This document shows, piece by piece, positions 25,238 through 33,664 of a stretch of DNA of 64,000 bases; position 1 is the first letter of the stretch; each line of letters begins with the position of its first letter. Under the pieces are notes generated by a model that saw only the letters and a program-made list of their open reading frames with translations, did not search any database and was not told where the DNA came from. Made by a program: the position numbers and the translations under genes. Origin of the DNA: Arthrobacter sp. ERGS1:01 (GTDB taxonomy: Bacteria; Actinomycetota; Actinomycetes; Actinomycetales; Micrococcaceae); contig NZ_CP012479.1 in NCBI RefSeq assembly GCF_001281315.1, positions 1,488,001 through 1,552,000 of the forward strand. Reading direction: 5' to 3'.

Positions 25238-25549
25238 TTAGCGGCGGCGAGGGTCGAGTTCCCTCGCGAAGAAAATCGACGCCTGCTTGAGGATCTCATT
25301 GGGCTCTTTCAAGTCCCGCACCTCGGCCCGCAGCCGCTTGATCTCCTCCAGCTCGTTACTGCTCGGGCCTTCCTTCACGCCAGCATCAACCTGGGCCTGG
25401 ATGACCCAGCGGCGCAGTGACTCGGTGCCAACGCCAAGCTTCGGAGCCACCACTTTGCAAGCAGCATTCACCGATGGATACTCCGGCAATCGATCCAGCA
25501 CCATGCGCACTGCACGGTCACGGACTTCAAGGGGAAAATTCTTGGGCAT
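25238..25549 (-). CDS. IS3-family transposase OrfA (helix-turn-helix, leucine zipper)
   Basis: A 103-residue protein. The HTH_Tnp_1 domain reads FPLEVRDRAVRMVLDRL through GVGTESLRRWV and is followed by a leucine-zipper helix (EEIKRLRAEVRDLKEPNEIL) ending KQASIFFARELDPRRR. ATG 25549 gives the family's usual start MPKNFP. A TTTTCTTCG stretch near 25262-25275 on the minus strand is a possible slippage site for the OrfAB fusion. Confidence 0.9.
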   Translation of the reverse strand: MPKNFPLEVRDRAVRMVLDRLPEYPSVNAACKVVAPKLGVGTESLRRWVIQAQVDAGVKEGPSSNELEEIKRLRAEVRDLKEPNEILKQASIFFARELDPRRR

Positions 25550-25590
25550 ACTCACTATCTTTCTCAAAAAAGACAGCGGCATCAAACCAG

Positions 25591-25601
25591 GGACGGTTCA
25601 G
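25591..25601. repeat. Right terminal inverted repeat of the IS3-family element
   Basis: GGGACGGTTCA, complement of the left end. The GCT target duplication follows at 25602-25604. Confidence 0.9.
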
Positions 25602-25824
25602 CTTGACGATTGATCCAGCCTATGAACGCTCTCCAGCGGAGGCATGTCTCGCATACCGTTCCCCTGCAGGACTCCGAAGCCGCCAGTCCGGGCCGCGACT
25701 TCACTGTCGCGGAACCGGCAGTCAATCGGATATGCAGCCACCTTTGGGTAAATTGACCTCGGCCACTCTGGATGCCGGCTTCATCAACGGGTTCGTGGTG
25801 CTCCCACGTGGCAATGACAAAAGG

Positions 25825-26172
25825 CTACGAACGGAGAAGCGAATCCGTAACAGTGACCGTGGTGCTTGCACGAACTTCAAGAAGTCCGACGAGTCCATCC
25901 GTTTCGCATCTGATCCGAAAAACCAACACTCCCGCCTGAGACTCAATCGTCACGACTGTCACGAAATCGCGGTCCATGGTCAAAATCGTTGTTTCGTTGG
26001 AATGCCACCGTATGGAAATCGAGCATGCAACCCTGTCCCAGGAAAGCGAGACGCGATTTTCATTGAACTCGGTTGTAGACATCGTGCAAATCCAGGGTTC
26101 CTCACCAACCACTACTTCGAGAGGAAGCAAGGCGAGGTCCTCGTCCAGGGGAACATCTAGGTTGCCATTCAT
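25825..26172 (-). CDS. Hypothetical protein, 115 aa
   Basis: From ATG 26172, preceded by GGAG at seven bases, a soluble protein rich in beta-type segments: EDLALLPLEVVVGEEPWICT, SISIRWHSNETTILTMDRDF, VTIESQAGVLVFRIRCE and STTVTVTDSLLRS. Composition is protein-like. No family is recognised and no partner is nearby; it lies just beyond the IS element in the accessory zone. Confidence 0.55.
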   Translation of the reverse strand: MNGNLDVPLDEDLALLPLEVVVGEEPWICTMSTTEFNENRVSLSWDRVACSISIRWHSNETTILTMDRDFVTVVTIESQAGVLVFRIRCETDGLVGLLEVRASTTVTVTDSLLRS

Positions 26173-26782
26173 GGTCAGACTCCTTCAGACCAACCCAGCT
26201 TATCCATTCCTACACTTGGAATCCGTCCGGGCAAGCGATTTGAGAGCAATTAATAATTGCCCGTCGTCCGTCACGCAGAGCGTTCCCCTGCAGACGCCTG
26301 TTGATACATCTTCCAACAAGAAGGTGCCCGCCGTTGGGTACGGGCCTGAGCGAAGCCCTAGCGTACGATTCTTCCGTTTTCTGCGGCGCCCACATAAGGA
26401 CCACCCCCGGATCGTGCCCGGCGCATGGCTTGCGCCACGGCGCCAACGCCGCCGACAAACCAGCTGCCAGGCCAGAGACTTTCATCATCGACCTCAACAC
26501 GGACAGACGCCTAAAAGCCGGTAAAGTAGTCCACTTGCAGGGCGCTCCTGATGTGCCACGAAAATATGGCGTGATAACTACATTTTCCCACGTCAGAGGC
26601 ACCTTTCAGGCTTTAAGACGCCAGAACCGACATGTCCGCATGAAATGCCGAGGCTAGCGGACCGGATTGGCGTTCAACGGTCCCGACATTTACTCTTGTG
26701 TCGCGTTGTTCACGACGACGTAGATTTCAGTCGGGCTCCCGCGACAGCGTATGCTCACCACATCTTGACAGATAAGGTTCTC
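26173..26782. other. Intergenic stretch of about 600 bases, no convincing gene
   Basis: A leftward frame at 26210-26602 is open and contains PNGGHLLVGRCINRRLQGNA, but it lacks a good ribosome binding site and family resemblance. The right end holds an AAGG site before the GTG at 26783. Nothing else is recognised. Confidence 0.35.
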
Positions 26783-27223
26783 GTGATTGACGTTCTTTTG
26801 ATTGCCCTGACAGGGGTCGGCTTGATCCTGAGCGCGGTAGGGTGGTCAACTTTCGGTGCCGTCTTTGTGTCGGGAAATGTCACCCGTGACGCACGGTTGC
26901 CAAAGGCACTCTTTGTTCTAGGTGACCCGAAACTTATTTGGGCGTCGTTGCTGCTTCTCGCCTCTTCTGGAAGCCTGCTGGCCTCGAGACAGTTGGACAA
27001 TGGGTCAAATATCTCCGTCCTGGCATTGGCCGCTGCCTACGCTTTCTTTTGGTGTGTTCTCGCAGCCCTCATCACCAGGTTGCGGAAACAAGGCCACACC
27101 GAATCGGAATCCGATGCGGGTTACATAAGCTGGCCAGCCCTCATGTTGTCTCTTGGAGCAATCGGCCTCGGGATCTTTGTAGGTATGGCGCTCCTTGCTA
27201 TTTGGGTAAAAATCGGATCCTAA
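26783..27223 (+). CDS. Membrane protein, 146 aa, four predicted helices
   Basis: From GTG 26783 (AAGG five bases upstream) the product has helices IDVLLIALTGVGLILSAVGW, KLIWASLLLLASSGSLLAS, SVLALAAAYAFFWCVLAALI and MLSLGAIGLGIFVGMALLAI, with a loop containing FVSGNVTRDARLPKALFV. An upstream in-frame ATG at 26645 would add 46 residues with no hydrophobic or family character. The family is unknown. Confidence 0.6.
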   Translation: MIDVLLIALTGVGLILSAVGWSTFGAVFVSGNVTRDARLPKALFVLGDPKLIWASLLLLASSGSLLASRQLDNGSNISVLALAAAYAFFWCVLAALITRLRKQGHTESESDAGYISWPALMLSLGAIGLGIFVGMALLAIWVKIGS

Positions 27224-27532
27224 GCCAATTTCCTTAGGCGAATCGTGCTCTGGTCATGCCCCCACTCAACCGGTTCCGCTTTGGGACGTTTTCCATAGGA
27301 ATCCCTGGGAAGCACTTTATGTTGGGACGCTGAACCGAAGCTGCAGCACGCTACTGACGCGAGTGTTTCCAGCGGCCACAACCACCGAGCCGCAGTTGCC
27401 CTTCCCCTGCGGTACGAACTTTTCAGGTAGTTCATTTCCTAGGCTCGATGCTTTATCGTCACATCGTTGACCGCCCACTAGATGTTTCGGTGGATTCCGC
27501 GGGGAATCGTCGCCTTCATCTTCTCGGCGTAG
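27224..27532. other. Intergenic stretch, nothing recognised
   Basis: About 310 bases between two convergent membrane protein genes. No gene, obvious terminator hairpin or repeat was found. Confidence 0.3.
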
Positions 27533-27919
27533 CTACTTCGCTGCATTTACAAGGAGGACACCGCCAAAGAAAAGGAGAATGGCCATGGGAACTGTGCACA
27601 GCACGATAAAAGGCCACCAGTTCGCTAGGTCACCTTTGCGGTAGACAATTGCTACCCAGAGTGAAGGCACAAAAAATGGGAGGTAGAAGAATGCGAAGAC
27701 AATTGCGCTGAGCCCTAGCGTCCCTTCGTAGCAACCTGAACCCCAGGATCCTGGACCGCATTCCATTCGCGTGAACCATTCGGTCATGCCGAGTGCAAGC
27801 AAGAACGACGGCAAGATCGCGACTATGGCGCCGGTGACGCTAAAGACAGCCATGGCCTTCTGAACTTGCGTCAACCGGGTGTTGCCATATTTGAGGTAGC
27901 GGGTGGTCTCGTGACTCAT
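27533..27919 (-). CDS. Membrane protein, 128 aa, three predicted helices
   Basis: From ATG 27919, preceded by GGAGAGG, the product has a short charged start (SHETTRYLKYGNTRLTQVQK) and helices AMAVFSVTGAIVAILPSFLL, LSAIVFAFFYLPFFVPSLWV and PFIVLCTVPMAILLFFGGVL. A Cys pair in MECGPGSWGSGCYEG lies in the first outer loop and may form a disulfide. The family is unknown. Confidence 0.6.
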   Translation of the reverse strand: MSHETTRYLKYGNTRLTQVQKAMAVFSVTGAIVAILPSFLLALGMTEWFTRMECGPGSWGSGCYEGTLGLSAIVFAFFYLPFFVPSLWVAIVYRKGDLANWWPFIVLCTVPMAILLFFGGVLLVNAAK

Positions 27920-28244
27920 ATACCTGCCTCTCCGAGTTGGATGTCTAGGCTGATGGTCTGGTGAATACACATATTCCTTGCAGTCGCTTCGATCCCTAAA
28001 ACCATAGCCGAGGACGGTGCTGGGCTTTTCAAGGGCTCAGCTAATATCAGCTTCCCCAGCGAACGCAAAGGCTTGTGGGAGCGCGGTTTTGCCGCATTAC
28101 TTTTTGACCTTCGAAAGTGTTTCAGTCAGCGTTCCCCTTGCCGGACTGCCACGAATCATAATCCAGATAATCGACGCACGAATTCGACGCCCGAACACAA
28201 ACCTGCTCCCAAGCACCCTGTGAACGGGGCGATACTCTTGATGC
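27920..28244. other. Intergenic stretch, nothing recognised
   Basis: About 325 bases between divergent genes. It must contain promoters in both directions, but I see no clear -35/-10 pair, palindrome or RNA gene. Confidence 0.3.
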
Positions 28245-28526
28245 ATGGAAGCAAACTGGATCGAACACCGACGGGCAGGCGACAGGGAGCGGGTGGGGTG
28301 GATGGAGCCTGTCGGTGAGGGAATCGTCGCTATCGATTTGCTGGGGCGTCGAAGGACAGGCGTCGTGGAGTGGATGCATGCGGAAGAGACTCTCGATGAA
28401 CTTGGATTGAGCTATCTTGCCGAACCTCATGAGTTACTGCCGGACGGTGGCGGCTGGCTGAGGGTACGTATTGCAGAGGTGTCCTCTGCCATGATCCGTG
28501 TAAAAAGGACGACTGGGGCGATATGA
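28245..28526 (+). CDS. Hypothetical protein, 93 aa
   Basis: A protein starting MEANWIEHRRAGDRERVGWM with a central strand-rich part (VAIDLLGRRRTGVVEWMHAE) and ending GGWLRVRIAEVSSAMIRVKR. Its stop codon overlaps the ATG of a 24-codon frame (ATGA), suggesting it was the first gene of a coupled pair. The family is unknown. Confidence 0.55.
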   Translation: MEANWIEHRRAGDRERVGWMEPVGEGIVAIDLLGRRRTGVVEWMHAEETLDELGLSYLAEPHELLPDGGGWLRVRIAEVSSAMIRVKRTTGAI

Positions 28527-28597
28527 ATGCACCGCAAATCTACTACACGTTGCCATTCCCGGTGACCGAGGATCGGATTCGCCCTCTGTTCCGTTAA
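28523..28597 (+). CDS. Very short coupled ORF, 24 aa, possible truncated gene
   Basis: ATG 28523 overlaps the preceding stop by four bases. It starts MNAPQIYYTLPFPVTEDRI and stops after 24 codons at 28595-28597. The overlap points to a real gene start; the early stop suggests the rest of the gene was lost. Confidence 0.35.
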   Translation: MNAPQIYYTLPFPVTEDRIRPLFR

Positions 28598-28721
28598 AGG
28601 TTCCGCCTACGGTCACACAGCCCTGACAACCCCCATCCAAGTCCGATCGTCTGGGCGTCCGGATATCCGACCGGCTTACGGACACACGTGGACAGAGTCC
28701 CTGGATTGATATGGTTCTCGG

Positions 28722-29303
28722 ATGGAATGTGTGGAGCTCGAGACGCCGCGTCTAATACTTCGATGCCCGACAGAGGGGGACATCGAGCGCATCTTCACTA
28801 TCTGCCAGGACGCAGACATCGCCGCCTTCACCACCGTTCCACACCCCTATCGGCGCGAGAGTGCAACCGAGTTCGTCAGCGGTGTGATTCCCGCAGGCTG
28901 GTCCACCGGTAGTGCTCTGGCGTGGGGCATCTACTTGAAGGACGCTCCGCAGCTACTCGGAGTGGTTTCGCTTTCCAATGCCCAGGACGGAGCCGCCGAG
29001 CTCGGGTACTGGATCGACCCGCTCGTTCGGGGGCAGGGAGTGATGACGGAAGCGGCCGCGCGCGTTGTCGCGTTTGGCTTCGCTGCTTACCCTGACGGTC
29101 TCGGCCTCAGCCGAATTGGGTGGGAGGCCATCTCGATTAATGGACCTTCCGCCCGCGTTGCGCAGAAGGTCGGCTTCAGATGGGAGGGGCACAGGCGGGG
29201 CGCCGTTGTTCGGCTGGGCACCATCTACGACCTAACATTCGCGGGTGTGCTATGCACTGATGGTCGATCGATGCCCACTCCGTGGCCCGGCGCGATCGAG
29301 TAG
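28722..29303 (+). CDS. GNAT family N-acetyltransferase (RimJ/RimL type)
   Basis: A 193-residue acetyltransferase: ELETPRLILRCPTEGDIERI at the start, LGYWIDPLVRGQGVMTEAAA as the strand and acetyl-CoA loop (RGQGVM), then SRIGWEAISINGPSARVAQK and VGFRWEGHRRG. This is a standard RimJ/RimL architecture. It is one of four GNAT genes in the window, three of which lie between 28 and 33 kb; acceptors are unknown. Confidence 0.87.
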   Translation: MECVELETPRLILRCPTEGDIERIFTICQDADIAAFTTVPHPYRRESATEFVSGVIPAGWSTGSALAWGIYLKDAPQLLGVVSLSNAQDGAAELGYWIDPLVRGQGVMTEAAARVVAFGFAAYPDGLGLSRIGWEAISINGPSARVAQKVGFRWEGHRRGAVVRLGTIYDLTFAGVLCTDGRSMPTPWPGAIE

Positions 29304-29377
29304 AACATACTCTGCCACGGGCAAGCAGAAGAAGCGTCCGTAGGCGATGGCTGTGAGAGTCTGCATATCCTGTGTGT

Positions 29378-30283
29378 ATGGGTAGCTGGGGCACTGCGAT
29401 ATTTTCTGACGATACGGCCGCTGATGTGCGCGCGGAATGGCGCGAAGGCATCCTAGATGGCGTCCCTCCCGAAGAACTGACTGCCAGGCTCATCGATTCA
29501 TATGGAGCGCTGATGCAAAGCCCGGATGACGGTGTGGTGTTTTGGCTTGCGCTGGCGGCTGCCCAACATGAGACTGGCCGTCTGTGCTCGGACGTCCGGG
29601 CCAAAGCATTGGGAATCCTCGAGCGCGGGGGCGACGTCGCCCGCTGGGAGGAAGAAGACGAGAGTTTGGCGAAGCGGCGGAAGGTCGTACTGGGTCGGCT
29701 GGGTCTGAAACTGGCTGGGCCGCAACCAGCCCCGAAGCGTCTCAAGCGCCCGGTCCCACATGGGGTTGACTTCAAAGTTGGGGATGCAATACTTCTGCGT
29801 TCCCCAGGTGGTAAGCGAGCGATCGCAGTGGTGGTTGCGCATAGTCCTGGCTCGCCCAAGGGCACACTGGATCCGGTGGTCGAATTGTTGCTCTGGGACG
29901 ATAAAGGGGTGCTCCCATCCCGCGAGTTCATGGCCACGGCGCCGCCACTTCATACCCACCATGACGTTCCTGAGTCCGTCAGAGAAGGGCCGCCACGGAT
30001 ACGGCCGAACCTTTTTGCTGTCCACACGGCACAGAAGTCCAGGGCATTTAGTCGCGACATCGGAGAGGTAGTCGCCACGAACATCCCTCGCCATCCGGCT
30101 GGGGATTACCGGGATGGGTCGCAGAGGACGGGTGAGACTATTCTTAGCGGCGTTCAATGGCGATGGTTCGGTGTCTTCATGGATCAGCCCAGCTACGAAG
30201 CGACGCTGGAGATGACTCGCACCCATACCCGACCCCATAAGAATCGGTGGAAGAATTTCTTCACCAAAGACACCAGCGCCTAA
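29378..30283 (+). CDS. Hypothetical protein with an N-terminal DUF4259-like segment, 301 aa
   Basis: The start MGSWGTAIFSDDTAADVRAE matches the M-G-x-W-G-x-x-x-F-x-x-D-x-A-x-D pattern of DUF4259-type proteins. The next 90 residues are helical (AHETGRLCSDVR-type region, AKALGILERGGDVARW). From about residue 125 a second part contains FKVGDAILLRSPGGKRAIAV and looks beta-rich. ATG 29378 is chosen over a codon two residues earlier because it matches the family start. The function is unknown; such proteins are often scattered in accessory regions. Confidence 0.65.
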   Translation: MGSWGTAIFSDDTAADVRAEWREGILDGVPPEELTARLIDSYGALMQSPDDGVVFWLALAAAQHETGRLCSDVRAKALGILERGGDVARWEEEDESLAKRRKVVLGRLGLKLAGPQPAPKRLKRPVPHGVDFKVGDAILLRSPGGKRAIAVVVAHSPGSPKGTLDPVVELLLWDDKGVLPSREFMATAPPLHTHHDVPESVREGPPRIRPNLFAVHTAQKSRAFSRDIGEVVATNIPRHPAGDYRDGSQRTGETILSGVQWRWFGVFMDQPSYEATLEMTRTHTRPHKNRWKNFFTKDTSA

Positions 30284-30384
30284 GAGAATTGGCAACCAGC
30301 CTGCCCGCCGGAAGCGTGGCGTCTAGCCCAGGAATGTGTTTGCACAGGGTTCCATTTACGGCCAACGTCTCGCCGAGGCGCTCC

Positions 30385-31026
30385 CTAAGCGCTGAAGAAC
30401 GGAAGGGCTTTCGCAAGGCCAGTCACTGTCAGATCTGTGGGATCGGGCGTGGCCCAATCTGAAACATCGAGGCGCAGACGGTCGGAGACTACAACTCGCC
30501 CGGCGAGAACGTCTCGCGAGATGCCATCGGGGCGATATCCGAGCCCACGAGAGACCCCTTGCGAACCTACGTTGTCCTGGAACACCTCGGTTAGCGCGGT
30601 GACGGCTCCCAGTTCTTCAAAAGCAAGACTCAGCAAAACTGTCCGGGCCTCAGTACCAATGCCCTGCCGGTGAAATTCGAGGCCAAGCCACGACTCGGTT
30701 TTCACTTCGCGCAGTACAGAAAAATTGCGGGCCTTCAGCGTGACCATGCCTACCGCCTGGCCTCCACGAAATACGCCCAACTCCAAGGCCCAATCCTCGA
30801 CAGACCACGCGCCCCGGCGGCTCCAGTGCTGCTGCATCACGTGGAGTGCCCGCTCACCAGGAGGAAGATCTGTCCAGGGTGTCAAGAAGGGCTGCTCACA
30901 AGGCTCATGCACGCCGTTCGCCGCGACCTGAGCTAGCTCGGATAACTCGGCATCGTTTGGAACACGGAGTTCCAAACGCTTGGTTGCAAGCTTCAATTGA
31001 GCGAGGGGCCAGTAAACGTTGAGCAC
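30385..31026 (-). CDS. GNAT family N-acetyltransferase
   Basis: A protein of about 213 residues from GTG 31026: QLKLATKRLELRVPNDAELS, AWSVEDWALELGVFRGGQAV, SWLGLEFHRQGIGTEARTVL (acetyl-CoA loop RQGIGT) and GSQGVSRGLGYRPDGI. This is a RimJ/RimL-like acetyltransferase. No good ribosome binding site marks the start, and the frame is open further upstream (to 31116), so the N-terminus is uncertain. Confidence 0.82.
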   Translation of the reverse strand: MLNVYWPLAQLKLATKRLELRVPNDAELSELAQVAANGVHEPCEQPFLTPWTDLPPGERALHVMQQHWSRRGAWSVEDWALELGVFRGGQAVGMVTLKARNFSVLREVKTESWLGLEFHRQGIGTEARTVLLSLAFEELGAVTALTEVFQDNVGSQGVSRGLGYRPDGISRDVLAGRVVVSDRLRLDVSDWATPDPTDLTVTGLAKALPFFSA

Positions 31027-31146
31027 TTCGCAAGTATGGCACGGCAGCGTTCGCCGACTCACGTTGAGAAGCGCGAGAAACAGCATTCCAATTTCCGCCA
31101 CAGTCTCGCAGAGCATTCGTCTTGTAGACGGCGATGCAAACGGCGG

Positions 31147-31857
31147 TCATCTGTTGAGGAGATCGAGATCTCTCACGCAAAAACCGTGATGTTCCCACTC
31201 CTCGTTCAACACCACGTGTAGACACTGGAGTACCGACTTGCCTCTGGCGTAGGGCGGCCAACCGGGACCCGAGGGTACAGGCGCAGTCGCCGACAGCTCG
31301 CTCGGAGTCACACTCGAGAGCCAACTTTCCAACTCCAGAACCTGTTCGTGACGCACCGCGAGCACTTCTTGCAGCGTTGGATCAGCAGCCTGGTCGATGC
31401 CCTGTTCTGCCTGGTCAGGCACGTACGGGCTTGCAAGACCCAAAGCAGTGAATGGCCGATCCGATCCAAGACAACAACGACGGAACCACGAGTCGTGAAC
31501 GAAGACCAGATGCCTCAAAGTTTGAACTGCCGACCACTCACCCTGAACCTGCTGATGCTCGGAGCCGTCGGACATTTGGTCAAGACGCTCGACAGTTGCC
31601 TTCCAATCGGCTTGCAACTGTCGGTGTGCCTGCCGCAGCTCGACCGCGTCAGCGGAGCGGATCAGCAAACGCACAGGATGCCGTCTATCCAGCTCTGCTT
31701 CGACGTAAGACGCCACCTCCACGCCATTGACCACGAGATTGCTGACAAGTCCGTCAATTGCGACGTCCTGCATCACGACACCGATAAACCGGGCGCGAGT
31801 CAGGTCGCACTCTCGGAACTCGGCCTCGGTAAGGTCCTGATCCTCAAATCTCGTCAT
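31147..31857 (-). CDS. Pentapeptide-type N-terminus fused to a DinB-like domain
   Basis: A 236-residue protein. Residues 1-45 (FEDQDLTEAEFRECDLTRAR) have pentapeptide-repeat character, A(D/N)Lxx-like. Residues of about 75-230 form a DinB-like four-helix bundle with the metal-type His: TLRHLVFVHDSWFRRCCLG and CLHVVLNEEWEHHGF. Fusions of this kind are common in actinobacteria and may be thiol-dependent transferases (family knowledge); no substrate is known. ATG 31857 precedes the pentapeptide part. Confidence 0.8.
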   Translation of the reverse strand: MTRFEDQDLTEAEFRECDLTRARFIGVVMQDVAIDGLVSNLVVNGVEVASYVEAELDRRHPVRLLIRSADAVELRQAHRQLQADWKATVERLDQMSDGSEHQQVQGEWSAVQTLRHLVFVHDSWFRRCCLGSDRPFTALGLASPYVPDQAEQGIDQAADPTLQEVLAVRHEQVLELESWLSSVTPSELSATAPVPSGPGWPPYARGKSVLQCLHVVLNEEWEHHGFCVRDLDLLNR

Positions 31858-32106
31858 AGGCGGCATCATACGCGCGTACCGAAACTGGCTGGGCGGCCCG
31901 AGCCAAGTCCCACGCGGTGGTTCAGTGCGAGAACCGAAATGGGAACCCTCCTTATCTTTCGCTCCGTTCCCGATACGGAATCTGCGGGACTGCGCAGACG
32001 AGTACTGAAAATTGTGCAGACGACTTCTGAGAGCGAAAGCTTGGGGCCGATTTCGCATCTGAAGCGCTTGAAAGTTGGCAGACTAAACCCGCTACTCTAT
32101 GCATAA

Positions 32107-32364
32107 ATGGCTTTGAGATCGTCACGGGTGGGATGGATTCGTACCGGCATGATTGCTAGCCTGATGCTCATCATCATGATTACCCTATTTAGCGTTCGGC
32201 CTGCGGTTACTGGCCCCTTCATTTTGATCCCCCTGGGAGTGATGAGGTTGGCCGACTATGTGTATGGTGCGGTGGGGTTTGCAGGATGTTGGAAGATCAT
32301 CCGCTTATCCGCCGCGGATCGGAAGCGGCGGAGGCAGGGTTTACCCCTCGGCCTTCCCCTTTGA
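32107..32364 (+). CDS. Small membrane protein, 85 aa
   Basis: Two hydrophobic segments (RTGMIASLMLIIMITLFSV and TGPFILIPLGVMRLADYVYG) followed by a basic tail (SAADRKRRRQGLPLGLPL). The family is unknown. It is followed within 25 bases by a GNAT gene on the same strand. Confidence 0.5.
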   Translation: MALRSSRVGWIRTGMIASLMLIIMITLFSVRPAVTGPFILIPLGVMRLADYVYGAVGFAGCWKIIRLSAADRKRRRQGLPLGLPL

Positions 32365-32387
32365 GCCGATGCTTGAATCGACATGTG

Positions 32388-32879
32388 ATGAACTGGGGTA
32401 TGCCTGCATTTGAGATTCAACAGCGCCAAGATCCGGGGGCCGTCGATCGGATCCTTCGTTCTCTACCTGAGTGGTTTGGTGTTGAGGAAGCTATCGAGGG
32501 TTACGTTGCAAGCGCATCACGGCATGAGTCATTTCTCGCAGTTGTCGATGATACGACTGTTGGGGTCGCCTTGGTGATGCGTCACTTCAAGGAATCAGCG
32601 GAGCTGATACTCATTGCGGTAGATGCACAACACCGTGGCGATGGAATTGGAGGGGCATTGCTCGATGCTCTGGAATCATCGCTCATTGTCGACGAGTGCC
32701 AGCTGCTGCAAGTACATACCGTCGGCCCTTCGTTTGAGGATGCCGCTTACGCCCAGACCAGGGCTTTCTATCGCAACGCAGGCTTCGTGCCGGTCCTGGA
32801 AATCGACGGAATCGATTGGGATGGTCCCACCCTTGTCTTGGTCAAGCCGCTTGGGGGATCCTGGTATGAACGGGAATGA
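32388..32879 (+). CDS. GNAT family N-acetyltransferase
   Basis: A 163-residue protein: FEIQQRQDPGAVDRILRSLP, HESFLAVVDDTTVGVALVMR, LILIAVDAQHRGDGIGGALL (acetyl-CoA loop HRGDGIG) and ARAFYRNAGF-like TRAFYRNAGFVPVLEIDGI. The GWFG-like segment EWFGVEEAIEGYV is typical of small-molecule GNATs. The start may be ATG 32388 or ATG 32400. Its end overlaps the next gene by 14 bases. Confidence 0.85.
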   Translation: MNWGMPAFEIQQRQDPGAVDRILRSLPEWFGVEEAIEGYVASASRHESFLAVVDDTTVGVALVMRHFKESAELILIAVDAQHRGDGIGGALLDALESSLIVDECQLLQVHTVGPSFEDAAYAQTRAFYRNAGFVPVLEIDGIDWDGPTLVLVKPLGGSWYERE

Positions 32880-33072
32880 GCGGTTCGGCATAGCGCCCGT
32901 ATTCCAGCCCACACCTGAACCCCGGGATGCGGACTTGATCAATCTTCTGATCACTCGCAACGGCACCCTGACGCTTGTGTCCGTTCCCGACCTCCCAATT
33001 GTTTTCTCTCTCTACCGACCGGGTCACGCAGGTGTGCAACGCGGCAACGGGCACTGTCCGCTACTCACATGA
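32866..33072 (+). CDS. Hypothetical protein, 68 aa, overlapping the GNAT gene
   Basis: ATG 32866 is preceded by GGGGG at about 10 bases and lies inside the end of the GNAT gene. It encodes FGIAPVFQPTPEPRDADLIN, LLITRNGTLTLVSVPDLPIV and FSLYRPGH before a probably abnormal tail. The family is unknown; it may be truncated at its C-terminus. Confidence 0.45.
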   Translation: MNGNERFGIAPVFQPTPEPRDADLINLLITRNGTLTLVSVPDLPIVFSLYRPGHAGVQRGNGHCPLLT

Positions 33073-33128
33073 CTGAACAGCACGAACTGTTTGCGGCCCA
33101 CGTCCTACACCGTACTGTGTGCGGGCAT

Positions 33129-33373
33129 CTAGTCCATCGTCGCTTTACCGGAGAATATCTCCGTCTCGTGCCGCGGTAGACGGCGTCGTCGCAAGGAGTC
33201 AACCTTCCAACCGTCGAGTTCGAAAATCCCGTCCTCCCTGTCTGGATTGAGGTGCAGTAGTACTGGGAAGCAATCCTCATCTTCGAACCAACCCTGCGCG
33301 AGGGTCCGCATGATGAGGACTTCCCCCTCGACGAAGGGGTCTGGAGTTCATCTCGAAATCCTAGGTCCGTCAT
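33129..33373 (-). pseudogene. Hypothetical protein fragment, frameshifted
   Basis: ATG 33373 opens MTDLGFRDELQTP; the next frame continues FVEGEVLIMRTLAQGWFEDE, FPVLLHLNPDREDGIFELDG and ETEIFSGKATMD, a compact protein-like sequence ending at 33129. One base lost in the C run at about 33336-33340 would join them. No family is recognised. Confidence 0.4.
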
Positions 33374-33570
33374 CAGCTGTGACAATGCTGGGTGCCCAGA
33401 CCGAAGTAAACAGCACCCTCTCCCAGTAGGACGCGCGAGCGTGCCCATCCGGGCTCACGCAATCACTGCGCGTGTGCCCGCCAAGACCTGGTGGATCAAT
33501 GTGGTTTGGTCGCCCCGGGACCGATAATTGTGTGAATACGACAACTTGGATGCCGTCCCTGGATAGGCCG

Positions 33571-33607
33571 AAGGGGCCGGGCCACCAAGTGGTGGCACCG
33601 GCCCCTT
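33571..33607. terminator. Terminator at the end of aceE
   Basis: AAGGGGCCGG (33571-33580) pairs with CCGGCCCCTT (33598-33607), with an inner GCCACC/GGTGGC stem and loop AAGT. TTTT follows on the plus strand at 33606-33609. It lies 58 bases beyond the leftward aceE stop and can act in both directions. Confidence 0.8.
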
Positions 33608-33664
33608 TTGGGGTTGGTGTTTAGTTGGGCCCACGCTCGGTGGGAGCGGGCCGGCGAGTGGGGT

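Larger units (their letters stand above)
24245..25601 (-). mobile_element. IS3-family insertion sequence, complete, 1357 bp
   Basis: Terminal inverted repeats TGAACCGTCCC (24245-24255) and its complement GGGACGGTTCA (25591-25601) bound two transposase frames (orfA, orfB). The element is flanked by a 3-bp direct repeat GCT (24242-24244 and 25602-25604), the target duplication expected of this family. Both frames are intact, so the insertion is probably recent. Confidence 0.93.
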
